Of a DNA stretch of 64,000 bases, positions 1 to 11,577 are shown piece after piece. The position numbers were made by a program, and so were the translations under genes. Each line of letters opens with the position of its first letter. The stretch's first letter is position 1. Origin of the DNA: Ashinkailepas kermadecensis (lineage: Eukaryota > Arthropoda > Thecostraca > Neolepadidae); the NCBI GenBank assembly GCA_034440615.1, contig JAOTOM010004825.1, forward strand, positions 186,001 through 250,000, read 5' to 3'. The notes below the pieces were generated by a model. The model was given only the letters and a program-made list of their open reading frames with translations. It was not told the DNA's origin and made no database searches.

Positions 1-344
1 TACTCCCATGTAACAAAACATCATTACACTTGATGTGACGGTGACGGCTTGTCGCGACTGCTTCGGTAATCTGGCTTCTGTCATGTCGTAAATTTTCGCT
101 TGAAAACCATATTCTCCGTTACATTTTAGTAACACGCGTGTTGGCAGGTGATGTTTTATCTTGGATCCGCCTGTTAGATTATCCGACGCAAAACAACTTA
201 TAAGCTGTGCTTAATCGGAGGTGTCCTAGACAGGTTCGATTGACACCTGACTTTCATCTTAGCATGAATTGTTTGTATTGTCGAACGCGGCGAACACATG
301 GCGCAATGTGGCACTGAAGAAGGTGCAATGTCGTACTGAAACTG
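1..344. other. No gene seen
   Basis: AT-rich low-copy-looking sequence. No coding signature, RNA gene or repeat family is recognised up to the first (TA)n tract. Confidence 0.5.

Positions 345-435
<91 letters not shown>
345..435. repeat. (TA)n microsatellite
   Basis: An almost pure TA dinucleotide run of about 90 bp. Tyr/Ile-rich frames through it are artefacts of the repeat. Confidence 0.95.
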
Positions 436-438
<3 letters not shown>

Positions 439-1769
439 ATGGATGCGCTCTTTACCGATGTGCACTGATAATATGCTAGGATTCGTGAACACGGGAGTTA
501 TTTACCCCTCCCACACCCACCTAGGGTTTTTAGCGATTGGAAAACACGGCGGAATGTTAAGCACATTTGCCTTCGTCTTTTTGGGTTTGATGTGAAAGTT
601 TCAACCTCAGGTCGCGCAAGGCAATTGACCTAGCACATGTCAAAGAGAACCACCTAAAAAAATGTTTCAGGATGAATAGCTCATATGAATGGAAGTATAT
701 CGACACGAAACTTGCTCCTTGAGTAAAATTGGGCGGTGCCTATAAAACACATCACTAGGATTTCCGTTCTAGGTCAGTTTAGTGATCTGAGGTCATTGCC
801 AATTTTGGAACAAGTTTCCTATTTTGTAATGTGCATGGGTATGTAATGAGTAATGTGCAGGAAAAACCTATTTAGACACTCGTTGTTTTATGGTTTATTT
901 CGGGTTTTCATTTCATAAACCGTATCAAACGTTCATTGAATGACATCAGCTACCGAATGGAACCAAAACTACGAATCATAGACTTCGACGAATCTGATCA
1001 CGTCCTCTGTTACAGGGTGACGAAACTATTTTGGTGATTAATGGCCTACATGCACATATATCACATTTCTATCGATCTTCGCCAGTACTTGCTAGTAAAC
1101 GTTTTGAAACAGGATTAAGAATGAATAACCTTCTGCTGTACGAATAACCTGACTTTCAACTGCTACAAATCCAAACCCGAACATGATTTTGGATCAAACC
1201 TGACGAAAAACGATGTGTTATGAAATTATATAGAGCTACGGCAAAGTTCAGTTTGATGGGTCAGGCAGTATTGAAAGCAATCCGGAAATTCACAAGGGGT
1301 TAAATTAGCCCATCCTGGCAATGCACGGGTTACGATGGCCCTCTTCGACGCTGCGAATTTGGATAGTCCTTATCTGATATGAAATCCTAAAGAATCTATG
1401 TCATCCCATAGGGAAGTAGAACCTACATTAAGCGACAAGTTTCAGGCTTACGCGGTTCTACCACAATCTATACCCGGCATATCTGCACTTGAACAGGGCT
1501 CCCACCGACCTCGGAAATCCGACGAACCGCCTCCGCCTTACGGCAGCCCTTGTCCGATTTCACTAATCATTTCAAATAGCTCCATTTTAAGCGATTTTGT
1601 GTTGCCACTTAATCGTTCGCTACTAAGAAATTGGTGGTACACTGAAGACACAAGTAGAAACTCCTTGCTGATATAAACACTGTTCAAGAAGTTTGCACTA
1701 TGTGCTCAATGCACATAGGTAAATAACCCAGCTCTCTTGGACGATTTGGAATTAGCCGATGTTCACCAT
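436..1769. other. No gene seen
   Basis: About 1.3 kb with only short chance frames. The longest (1398-1676, 92 codons) has no recognisable domain, and I do not call it a gene. Confidence 0.5.

Positions 1770-1846
<77 letters not shown>
1770..1846. repeat. (TA)n microsatellite, left border of a foldback element
   Basis: TA dinucleotide run directly abutting the left arm of the inverted repeat that follows. A matching run lies at the other end of that element. Confidence 0.9.
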
Positions 1847-1847
<1 letters not shown>

Positions 1848-1850
<3 letters not shown>

Positions 1851-3126
1851 GGTGCACTTTGGCAGAATATCTTCTTTTACACGTTGCAGTTGAACAGAAG
1901 AGCGGATTCAGCTTGATCAGGTTTTCTGTCTAGGTTTTCGATTGATCGTATTGTTTTCTTCATTTCGTTAGATAGCTGGTAAATTATTTCACCAAGCGGC
2001 ATGCATAGTTGTATTCGATTATTGACGTTTCGGATTCAAAAATTAATCCATTTTCACAATCACCGCTCTGCACAATGCAAATAAACACACAAAGTAAACT
2101 TTACAAAAAAATGAATTGAGCACTGGCTTCACACGAGCTATTCTGGCAACATCATCTCACATTTCGTCTATTCCTGAAGGACCATTCACACAGCAAATAT
2201 ATCCTCATCTGAAGTATTTACAATCAACATGAAGCACTGGGATCGCATTTACATCCCAACGTTATTGCCTCCTCCTTCGACGTTTTTTGTCATGCATTAT
2301 TCCAGAGTGACAACGTGACGTGTGTGCTAACGTGTTTGTTTATTTCCGGTGTGTGTTCACGTATGTACAAAGACTCGAGCACCATGAGACGTGTTCGGTC
2401 CGTGCAAGACTTCGCCCATACGAAGACTAGGCTTCGTGCAGTAAGCTACATTGGTGCCACCACAACCGCCCTTTCGAGAAGACGAATAATGCACCTCAGA
2501 GATGGAGCACCAAAAGAACACATGACAAACTGCAACCAAACACTGCTAACACGAGAACACCTTACCAACAACACCACCATAATCACGTCTTGCTCGGACC
2601 GAACATGTCCATGGTGCTCAAGTCTTTGTACATACGTGAACACCAAGCATAAGCAAACAAGTCAGCACACACGTTACGTTGTCACTTTGGAATAATGCAA
2701 AACAAAAAGGGAGAAGTGTGGAGGTGAGGGGGCGGGGGTGGAGGGAAAAACGTCGGGATGTAATTGCGATCCGGTCCTTCATATTTATTGTAAATAGTTC
2801 AGACGAGAACATACTTGTTTTGTGAGTGGCCCTTCAGGAATCGAAGAAATGAAACATGTTGCAAGAATAGCTCGTGTGAAACCAGTGCTCAATTGATTTT
2901 TTTTTAAACCATACATGTGTGCATTGTGCAGGGCGGTGATTTTTCAAATGGATTAAAGCTTGAATGAGAAACGTCAATAACCGAATGCAACTATGTATTT
3001 TACTTGGTGAAATAATTTACCAGCTACCTCACGAAACGAAGAAAACAATACGATCAATCGAAAACCTAGACAGGAAACATGTTAAAGCCGAATGCCGTCT
3101 TCTCTTCAACACTGAACGTGTAAAAT
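1848..3126. mobile_element. Foldback-type element with ~550-bp inverted arms
   Basis: The left arm (about 1860-2413) reads as the reverse complement of the right arm (about 2590-3120), with moderate divergence. For example TTTACACGTT near 1875 matches AACGTGTAAA at 3115, and AATTATTTCACCAAG at 1982 matches CTTGGTGAAATAATTT at 3004. The central segment is only about 175 bp. Both outer ends sit in (TA)n tracts, as expected for an element inserting at TA or in TA repeats. Short frames inside (e.g. 2315-2695) have no known domain. It could be a non-autonomous foldback DNA transposon or a plain palindromic duplication. No transposase is visible and any target duplication would be masked by the TA repeats. 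Confidence 0.7.
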
Positions 3127-3127
3127 A

Positions 3128-3191
<64 letters not shown>
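3127..3191. repeat. (TA)n microsatellite, right border of the foldback element
   Basis: TA run broken once by a TTA, mirroring the tract at 1770-1846 and directly preceding a second inverted-repeat element. Confidence 0.9.
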
Positions 3192-3193
<2 letters not shown>

Positions 3194-3838
3194 TCCTCGC
3201 GCGGTCAATTTATGAATCATCTGCAAAAGTACGCTCGTAAGTGGCTCGCGACTCTTTCTGGCCACCAGTAAGCAGCAGAGGCGAAACGAGGGGGCCTTCC
3301 CCTCCCCTCCCTTAGCAACAAAGAATATACTAGATCAATCAAGAAATTTTGCAATCTTCACCATGCAAAACCAAACGTTTTCTTGAAGGCACCATCACAT
3401 CCTTTTGAAGGCAACATCATATGCAGTCGAAAATTCGCTGTTCCGCCGCTTATTCACTCCCAATTCAACAGACGATTAGCGGCCAAGGTTAAGCGTGCCG
3501 GCAGTGCCACGACGGCCGGTACGGCCGACAGGCTAAACGCGATTGTTCCTGGCTGCCAGGGAGGCACCAGGATTTTCTTCAGGGGGAAACCAGAAAAATT
3601 GCCATGAAACAGAAACTGCTTTCGGCGCGATTCGCACGCTAAAAACGTTTGGTTTTGCATGGTGAAGATCTCAATTTTTTTAATTTTATCTAGTATATTT
3701 TTGGCTGCTAAGGGAGGGGAGGGGAAGACCACCTCGGTTCACCTCTGCTTGCTGCTTACTAGTGGTCAAGCGGGGTCGAGAGCCGCTTACTAGCGTACTT
3801 TTCCAGATGGTCCACACGTGGACCGCGCGAGGCGCATC
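3189..3838. repeat. MITE-like inverted repeat, ~185-bp arms
   Basis: The left end TGCTCCTCGCGCGGTC (3190) corresponds to the right end GACCGCGCGAGGCGCA (3822-3837) read in reverse. Inside, the arms share the segment around AAAAGTACGCT (3227) and AGCGTACTTTT (3793), the CCTCCCTTAGCA / TGCTAAGGGAGG pair, and CATGCAAAACCAAACGTTTT (3362) against AAACGTTTGGTTTTGCATG (3645). The unpaired centre (about 3383-3640) has no recognisable gene. This looks like a non-autonomous DNA element about 650 bp long. Confidence 0.65.
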
Positions 3839-6119
3839 AGAAAAGTGGAGCCGCTTTGTCAGGGCGGGTTCGACAACATCCGCAAGAACAGCGCTCTCCC
3901 AACGAATGAGCTAACCCAGCGGCGCGCCGCAATTCCGTAATTCATGCATTTTGTTTGCCCTGTGATCAGATTTTTTTACTTTCACTATGCGTAACCAGAA
4001 CTCAGAAGACGAACTGTTTGTGAAATATGAACAATGATTGATAGTTGAACTCATTTGAAGGCAAAATACATTATATGGATAGTGTTGCATTGCGTATTGA
4101 CCAATTGTTATATTATAGGCATGAAGTATACATTATAAAAGTATATACAATGTTAAAATGTTACTACTTGCGGTATACGACGGTCGCTAGACGAACCGAT
4201 ATGGACACGGTTAACACAGTATATAAATATATATATAGATACATATATATATACAAGCGGCACCCTGCTGAGCAGTAGCGGCGACAGCATTCGGTCAGCT
4301 CGGTGGGTGGCAATGAGTCCGTAGCGTCCAGTGGTGAGCATTCATGGCATATTCCGGGATTAACGGTGACGGCCGCAGTCACCGGACCGCCTGTCGCCGG
4401 GGTGAGCGATGTCATGAATTTTGTATGTACCGTGGGTGGTCACAAAGGTGGGTTGATGCAATTTGAAACCAAGACGCGGTCCCGACGCCAGACTGCCGGC
4501 TGTCTTTCATGTTTCCATCCGAATATGCCGTCAGTACTTGTCTGTGCTATTCATGGCAGTACTGGGGAAGGGAGAATGCCTTCCACATGAACAGAAGCAC
4601 GTGGTGGAAAGTCACCTGTGTCGCATCGTAGTATGTAACGTATCAATGAATGTCAAGAAAGATCGATTTCATTTGCGGAATCAGCTGCAACAGTAAATAC
4701 ATACAGTGCACAAAGTATGTACAGAGGGTACGTAGTAGCAGTCCTATGCGTGGGTGGCGGGGTGCCAATCGTAATGAGACGGCGTATCTCTCATGCTGAG
4801 CTGTCGTTTAATTATCGGATCCATTTCACGGATGAAAGCTGCCTCTAGGATAATTTAGTTTTGGTACCCTGCGACATCGGTTCAATATGGTGGTATTCTT
4901 GATCATTATGGATCGGATAAGTTTCGTGTTGTGCATCGACATGGTGTGCTTTCGTCGTGCCCATCCTTGGTGGTGCAAAGATGCGTCTAGATAGGGTGGT
5001 GGCGGTGTATCCAATGTATGATGAGGCAGCCCGGGGCCACACCATGGGCTTAAGGACCCTTTATGTTGCACGAAAAACCCTCCTCGTCGGTCAGGGCCGC
5101 CTCCTGGCTCGGCTCGGGCTCTCCTCATCGACCCGAGGGCAGCTGCTCTGGACCACTCAATCAGCGTGAGCCAAAGCCGACCCAAGGGTGACGCACATCC
5201 TGAACCCGCTCCGTCGGCTCAGAGGTCCATGACCTACGATCAACCAACCGCCGCACTACAGTCGTCACGACCGGTCAAGATTCACTTAACGATCGGAAGA
5301 AAACAAGTTGTCCAGAAGTACTGAATTTGACATAGGCTTGACAATTAGTTTACCTTTAATGCAAATTATAACAACTCGTTGCCTGTTTCGCCGTCCACTT
5401 ATTACGCATATCTGGACTTCACTTCCATTTTCGATCACCATGGTGTGGTACATGAAAAACAGTCACGTACGCTAAACGCGGTTGCATCTTTCGCCGTGGT
5501 AGATTGCACATACAAAAAAACAGTCATATGCGATCGAGCGCATTCTTCGCTTCAGTCGGATGCGCTTATCCAATAGACGTTTCGCGGTATTATCATGCTG
5601 ATATGTTAGGAGTCACCGCACGCTCTTGAATATCTGACGCAAATAGGAAGCCTCAGACGAACATTGAGACGAACATTGAGGTACATGTGACATTAATTTT
5701 CCGCCAAGTAGCTCAGCTTGCTCCTCAACAATGAGCGATTCAGATGCTTTACAACTCAATGAATGTACACAAAAGCTTTTCGAGGTTAGTACATACATGA
5801 TCAATGTTTCACAAGCACATTATTCACGTAAACGGGCAAGCGCGCACGCACGAGCACAAGCGCGCACACGCACTGTATAGCACACAGTTGCGTTACACAG
5901 GCATTAATCAAAATATGCGTTACAATAATATTTTCACTTCATTTATGTCCACACACGATACTTATAACCATACATGAAGGTCGGGACCACCATTCTACCC
6001 AAATGTAACTTCGATGGCTTCACGCTTTGTTGATGAGTGGGTTGAGGACAAGACAAAACGGCTGCCATCAGGGCCATCAGTATGTGCGCAGACGGCGTAG
6101 AACGAACGAATGGCAAAGA
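3839..6119. other. No gene seen
   Basis: About 2.3 kb of mixed composition. A short TA-rich patch lies at 4218-4255. Several frames of 60-119 codons (e.g. 4826-5185 minus) lack recognisable domains, and no RNA gene is evident. Confidence 0.45.
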
Positions 6120-6860
6120 GTGCGAAACTGATGCAGACAGGATGAGTGGTGGGGGATTGGCTGGCGGGCAGGCTGGTGCCGGTGAAGCACGGACAGATGA
6201 TATGGTTCTCGGGCGCTTGGCAAACGGACGGGCAGAGTAGATTGTCGTGACGGTTGGTGGGTGGGTTGAAGAAGTAGCGGGGTAGGTTATAGCAGCGGGT
6301 GGTGGACGGTTAAGGAGGAGGAAAAACTGCTGTAAGCACGGACTGGTAGGAGTGCAGATGGCGCATGATCGACGGAAACGGTCAAAGGATGATTCATTGA
6401 TGGAAGGACAAGTCGCTTGACGTCATTGGTTGATCGTGGGACAGGTTGGATGGCGGCAGCGGTTGATGATACGGCAGGAGGGTTGGCGACAGAGGCTGGC
6501 GGGCAGGTAGGGGCCAGAGTTCCATGGCTGACACCAACGGCTACCAGATGGGTTGACGAGGCAGACTGGATGGCGGCAGCGGTTGTTGGTGAGACAGGAG
6601 AGTTGCCGACAGAGGCTGGCGGGCAGGTGGGGACCGGAGCAGGATCGGTGGCAGTCGCTGACGAAGAGGCCGAGTCGTCATCGCCTGGCTGGTTGATGTC
6701 GGCGCCGTCAGCTGAGGCCAAATCGTCATCTGATGATCCCGAAGTTGTGGCGGTGGCTGCCTGTCGGTGGCATCACTGGCACGAGATGTTGCCAAAGCTT
6801 CCAAGGTCGCGAATTCGTTGGAACCGTAGTCCCGCCTCTGAGAAACGAATACATACGTAA
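6120..6860. repeat. GC-rich segment with an imperfect ~130-bp tandem duplication
   Basis: Two diverged copies of a unit containing GGATGGCGGCAGCGGTTG and GAGGCTGGCGGGCAGG lie at about 6448-6530 and 6568-6640. GGCTGGCGGGCAGGCTGG at 6158 may be a further remnant. Overlapping open frames exist on both strands (plus 6417-6860, 147 codons; minus 6721-6287, 144 codons), encoding Pro/Ala/Ser/Val-rich low-complexity protein with a repeated TCPPASV word on the minus strand. The openness may come from composition and duplication alone. A low-complexity exon is possible but unsupported. Confidence 0.45.
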
Positions 6861-6904
6861 AGAGACTGTTGCAGCGGTGGACAACTTTTCAAAACACATT
6901 CAGA

Positions 6905-6965
6905 GCGTTGGTTGGTTGGTTATTGGAGTTTAGGGGCGCATCGACTGCGTCGGTCATACAGCGCC
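6905..6965. repeat. Interspersed repeat fragment (GGCGCATC...CAGCGCCC motif)
   Basis: Contains GGGGCGCATCGACTGC followed by GGTCATACAGCGCCC. A close variant lies at 7949-7993 (GGGCTTTAGGGCGCATCAAC ... CATGTAGCGCCC), and a shorter reverse-complement piece at about 42988-43012. The recurrence indicates a dispersed repeat, perhaps a SINE or MITE end. No coding content. Confidence 0.55.
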
Positions 6966-7948
6966 CGACATTCAAAGAGGCATTGGATACTGTGAATTTT
7001 GACGGCAATAGAAGATGCATATGTGGACTCCAACACCAAAAAAGTGCATATGATTTGATATCTCGCTATATTGATGGATAATCTACCTGGTACCAACACT
7101 GGAACACACGACCTAACTTGAACGGAGAGGGGATTCAGCCGTACAGTCATCCGCTAATGATAGGTCGTGTAAATACTAATACAGCAGACAAATGACAAAG
7201 AAATATCAAAGGATAATGCGTAATAAAAATATACCAATACCACTTAAATGAGAATCGTAGGACGGTATGGTATCACACTTGTACCGAACTTCGTGGCATG
7301 TCATTCTGACTGACTTTTGTTTGCATTTCACTGTTTGACTGACGATGGTATGGGCGCTGCAATTATCTTGTTAGGATAAACACGTGTACACGCAAAGGAA
7401 GAATAAGACATTCTACTCGGAGTGGGCTGTTGGATTAAAACCCATAGTTTCATTAAGATTATTGATGCACCTTAGCAACTGCACCACTCGTCTATTCCAC
7501 TTCGTCCATGCCACGCGGCCCTCAAATATCAGTGGAGTGATTGTACATCATCCCTGATTTAATGAATTTACTTCATGTAGACGTCTTGACCTAACCTGCA
7601 CCTCCCCAAACTATCCTACCCTATCCTACCTAAAATTGAACCTGTTCAAGGTGCCGACATAAACACAAAAACAATCTTTGCTCATTAATGGGTGTTGGAC
7701 ACTCAGCAGCGCTGAAGACCAGGGCTAGAATGATAGCCTGTTGAAGCATTTTTCTTATTCAGAATACTATCCTCCCACCTTCCTCATTTAAAGGTTAAAT
7801 GGAGCTGTTTGACAATTAGCTGCTCTGTGATAGAGTTCTCAAGATTCCCTGGAAAGTGCAGAGAGATCATGTCCCAGTTTTGAAAACAAGTATCCGATTA
7901 GACGAGCAAATCATTTTCCTTTTCACATCTAAGTTTAGTTTGTAGTTA

Positions 7949-7993
7949 TTTGGGCTTTAGGGCGCATCAACTTCATTGGCCATGTAGCGCCCA
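7949..7993. repeat. Second copy of the GGCGCATC...AGCGCCC repeat fragment
   Basis: Matches the fragment at 6905-6965 with a few substitutions. The sequence between the two copies and on to 8520 has no recognisable gene. Confidence 0.5.
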
Positions 7994-8528
7994 TTCTTCA
8001 CATCTAGGATTGCGAAGTATAAATCGAACCCTGTTGCAGACTGATCGTGTTTTGTCCGTCGCACAATTGCAGCCAATTGAGGAGATATGGAAGCTGGATA
8101 TTTGGTCACCCAAGTGCCAGGTTGACGAAATCTCCAGGCTGAAATAGTTCCCAGCGTGACCAAACCTCCAATCTGAAGTGTCAGGTTTGGTCCATCACGA
8201 TCTCCTCAGTTTTGAGATAATTGCGTACATATGACTTCCCGTTTTGCGTGTTTTGAAAGATATCTAATTTGGGGATAACGATATCAACGATAACCATACA
8301 AACAGCTATTCTATAAACTGGCATTGTAAAACATAACATTGCACATCATAGGTAATCCATTCGCCTGGAATTGCGATGCGGGATGTTCGTTATCACGATG
8401 CCGGATCCCATTACGATGGGCAAAAGTATGATATCTATAGACGGGATACTTCGAAACGAGGCATGAAGACTTCCACAAACACGCACCAGTCACGTAGCGT
8501 CGCCAATCTCTCACGCCGATTGGTCGCG

Positions 8529-8612
8529 GGCGGAGAGTAGCGACAGGTGAGACTCGAACCCACAACCTTTCGATTGTGAGACGAGCATCTTACCCCTAGA
8601 CCACTCGTCCCC
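8529..8612 (-). other. tRNA-like sequence, probably SINE head or tRNA pseudogene
   Basis: Read on the minus strand it begins GGGGACGAGTGGTCTAGGGG and ends with a T-arm-like GTGGGTTCGAGTCTCAC. The latter carries a B-box-like GGTTCGAGTCT, and the 5' part resembles an A box and D arm. The middle does not fold into a standard 5-bp anticodon stem with a 7-base loop, and acceptor-stem pairing is weak. A tRNA-derived SINE head or pseudogene is therefore likelier than a working tRNA, and no anticodon can be assigned. Confidence 0.45.
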
Positions 8613-8854
8613 TTTTGCAAGGATGTCGATTCAGTGTTCAGTAAGTGGTATATTACACCCTATTTCGCGAATAATTTATAACTGATGCAGAACACGTTTC
8701 AGCAGATGCAAGGAGTAACAGTGTTGTCATGTCTGGACCCAAAAGTTGCAAATCACCAGCTGGAGTTACACTCCGAGTAACAACCATTAACAACGTTTGT
8801 ATGTCACTAAGGTCTGTTTTCGTGTTGTCGCTGTCCGCATGGGACCAAGGACTT
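8613..8854. other. Short spacer, no gene seen
   Basis: Sequence between the tRNA-like unit and the first recognisable Gypsy pol codons. No feature recognised. Confidence 0.4.
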
Positions 8855-10770
8855 ACCGATGACAATTCAGAAGGCGATGGAAGAAATTCTGAAGCAGTGC
8901 AGGTGCAGGTACCCGGGAAATGTCCTCGTCTGTGCGGTGACTAGGAGCGATTGGAAGATTTTCTAACTCGTCTGCGGGAACACAGGGTAACACTAAACAT
9001 GGAAAATACACGCTGAGACAGACGGCTGCGGACTTCCTTGGGTTTACCGTGTCCTCAGCGGGAGTCTCGGTGAGCCCAGAGCGGGCTAGGGCGTTAGGAC
9101 ATTAGGCGTCAGGACGAAAGAGCTCCAGTCACTACTGGGCTGTTGGGGTTCTGCTCTCGTTTCGTGCCTGGATACAGCACCCTCATGGAACCACCGAGGA
9201 GGATGCTGCTTAAGGAGGCGATGCCGTTCAAGTGGATAGAGGAGCTCGCGGCAGTGCTGAAAGGGAGACGTGCTGTACCAGGCAGTCGCGGAGTCACCAT
9301 TTACGACCCTCAGCTTCCACAGTCATAACTTTGGATGCAAGCGATGTGGGCCTGGGTGGGGTGCTGTCTCAGCCTAACTCAGAGGAAGAGAGGGTGGTAG
9401 CATTCACGTTGCGTACGCTAAACCAAGCCCAGAGGCGCTGCAGTATGACAGAGAGGCGCTGGCGGTTGTGTGGACAGTGGCGAAATGGAGGAAGTATCTC
9501 TGGAATCAGCAGTTGTCTGCGACTTGATCATGTGGCATTGCAGACACCGCTGACGTCACCGGGTGTCGCCCAAGCTGCCATGAGGATAACAAAGTGGTCA
9601 GACTGGCTCATGGAGTACTCGTTCACAGTTTAGCGTGTGAAGGGAGGTGTACGTCCTGCAGATGGGTTGTCACGACTGCCGGAATCGGCAGAAGTGGTGG
9701 AGGACAAATACAAATGTATCGCTACAGTAAGAGACCGTCCGGCAGCAATGGATGAAGAGTTGGTGGCGGCTATAAGTGAAGATCGTGTTGCGTGATCAGG
9801 TATCGCGTCCGTGGTCTCGTAGGCCGAGCGACTGCTCGCCTGACCTTCAGCTATTCTTCCACCTCAGGGATCAACTCACTGTGCAGAGGTATGGATGTGC
9901 GCGGCGATTGCCTAATCGTTCCAGAAAGTCTGCTTCGCTCAGACTGCCCAGCCTGGCACATCAGTGGCACCAGAGCATCGTCAGATGCGAGCAGCGCCTG
10001 CAGGAGCTATATTGGTGGTCTGGCATTGATCGAGATGGTGGAGGCAAGAGCTGTGAAGTCTGCGCCACTGTGTATGGATGAGACGGCGGTACTTCGACAT
10101 ACTCCAATGCATTCAGTGCCTTTACCAGCGGCAGCCTGGAACAAGATAGGGCTGGACTTTATTGGACCTATGGATGCAGCCCACGCTCAGCGATATGCCG
10201 TGGTCCTGGCATCCGACTTCTCCCAAGTAGGTAGACGCTGGATTTCGCTCGGAGTCAAACTGTCACGCGTGTATTGAATTTATCGAGGTCTTGGCGTCAC
10301 GCAAAGTATACCCCAGGGAATTGCTGTTCGACAACGGCACGTACAACATATACATTTTTTCTCAGAAATTACCTGCAGAGTGTGGGTGTAAGTCATATCC
10401 GGGCCCCACGCTACCAACAGGGAGCATCTGGGACAGTAGAACGGTGCAATCGCGCCGTGAAGGCGACGTTGCAGGCAGCTGACCAACGAGGGCTTGACCG
10501 CCGGGCGTGTCGGCAGCGGCTCCTGCAACAGAGCATGAACATTCAAAACGCCGACTGGTACTGGTACCAGCACTGGGACCAGCACGGATATGGCGCAGCT
10601 GCACCACAGGAGGCAAATCTGCACAGGGTTGCACGGCATGGTGGCCAGTCTAGCTACTCCAAGAGAGACGTCCTCTCTGGCGCTGAGGCGACGCGCTGCG
10701 GACAGTCAAGGAAGCAGGAGTATACTGACACAATATGTCACAAACAGGTGCCCCACTTCCGTTTCTGAGA
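8855..10770 (+). pseudogene. pol: Decayed Gypsy-type LTR retrotransposon pol (RT, RNase H, integrase)
   Basis: Fragments of a Gypsy polyprotein appear in order across three frames. First is the reverse transcriptase palm/thumb (near 8855-9110; a REHRVTLNMEKYTLRQTAADF-like stretch near 8978-9040 and a GFTVSSAGVSVSP-like stretch after it). The connection/RNase H follows (FCSRFVPGYSTLMEP near 9150; ITLDASDVGLGGVLSQP near 9329-9380). Last is integrase, with an HxxxH...CxxC zinc-binding remnant (CEVCATV near 10060), the first catalytic Asp in IGLDFIGPMD (10147), LLFDNGT (10324) for the second Asp and GTVERCNRAVK (10430) for the Glu. At least four frame changes and stops separate these pieces, and no LTR or gag was found next to them. 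It is an old dead copy; the RT FADD/YLDD box itself is not visible. Confidence 0.85.
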
Positions 10771-11460
10771 ATGGATCCGATACAAACCGAAAAATAGTAT
10801 TTCTTGAAATGCCATATCAGACTTAAAATAAAATAGACACAGCAAATTCTCCTTCTGGTGATACTTTGAAAAATCACACATCAGAAGTGACAGTTCTTTA
10901 AAATCGCGCCACCTAATAGTGGCAAGGGAGCTCCATCGGTGTTAAAATAATGGTTTTTCTTCCAGGTGTCAGATGTTGAAATGAGCACAATAGAATGTTG
11001 AAAATCTGCATGGAATTAATTTCAATGAGAAAATGTGTATGCCCTGGAAAGTATTATTTGAGCCAACAGAGTGCTGTGGCTACACCCATGTTTGTTTTGA
11101 GATACAAAACAAAAAAGCAAACATTTGCAAGGCATGTCATTTTAGTCTTGTGATTTGAGTCTTTAGTCATTTGAGTCTTATGACTAAAATGCAAGTTATG
11201 AACAAATGATTTAAACATGTATCCGATACATATACTTCCGATACTTCGTGTATACTATGCCATGACACAAAGTAGAGAGTAAAAACACAGCATAATTATT
11301 CATGCTTAGCATTACAATTGTCAAATTATCAGCTGCCAGTCAATAAAGAATGAGGGGTACTGAAGTTATTTACAAAAAACCAATGAAAATAACTACAAGT
11401 AAGTATTATTGATGTGAAAGGATACTTACCTGTGTCTAATGAAATCAGAGAATTATATAT
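10771..11460. other. No gene seen
   Basis: AT-rich sequence between the Gypsy remnant and the next TA tract. A small (CATA)n run precedes the TA tract at about 11463-11483. No gene or RNA recognised. Confidence 0.5.
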
Positions 11461-11483
11461 ATATACATACATACATACATACA

Positions 11484-11495
11484 TGAATATAAGTA

Positions 11496-11573
<78 letters not shown>
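11484..11573. repeat. (TA)n microsatellite, left flank of a DNA transposon
   Basis: TA run ending exactly at the TTAGCCTGG terminus of the following element, with a matching TA run at the other end. A target duplication made of TATATA would be invisible here. Confidence 0.9.

Positions 11574-11577
<4 letters not shown>

Noticed and set aside
259..595. Long Tyr/Ile frames across (TA)n tracts (also at 11329-11701, 12523-13045, 28509-28769)
   Set aside because: They are read-through of dinucleotide repeats with no stops, on both strands, and have no domain.
1398..1676. 92-codon frame as a host exon
   Set aside because: No recognisable domain and no supported splice structure; length is compatible with chance.
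8529..8612. Functional tRNA gene
   Set aside because: No standard anticodon stem-loop and weak acceptor pairing; B-box-like sequence alone also fits a SINE.
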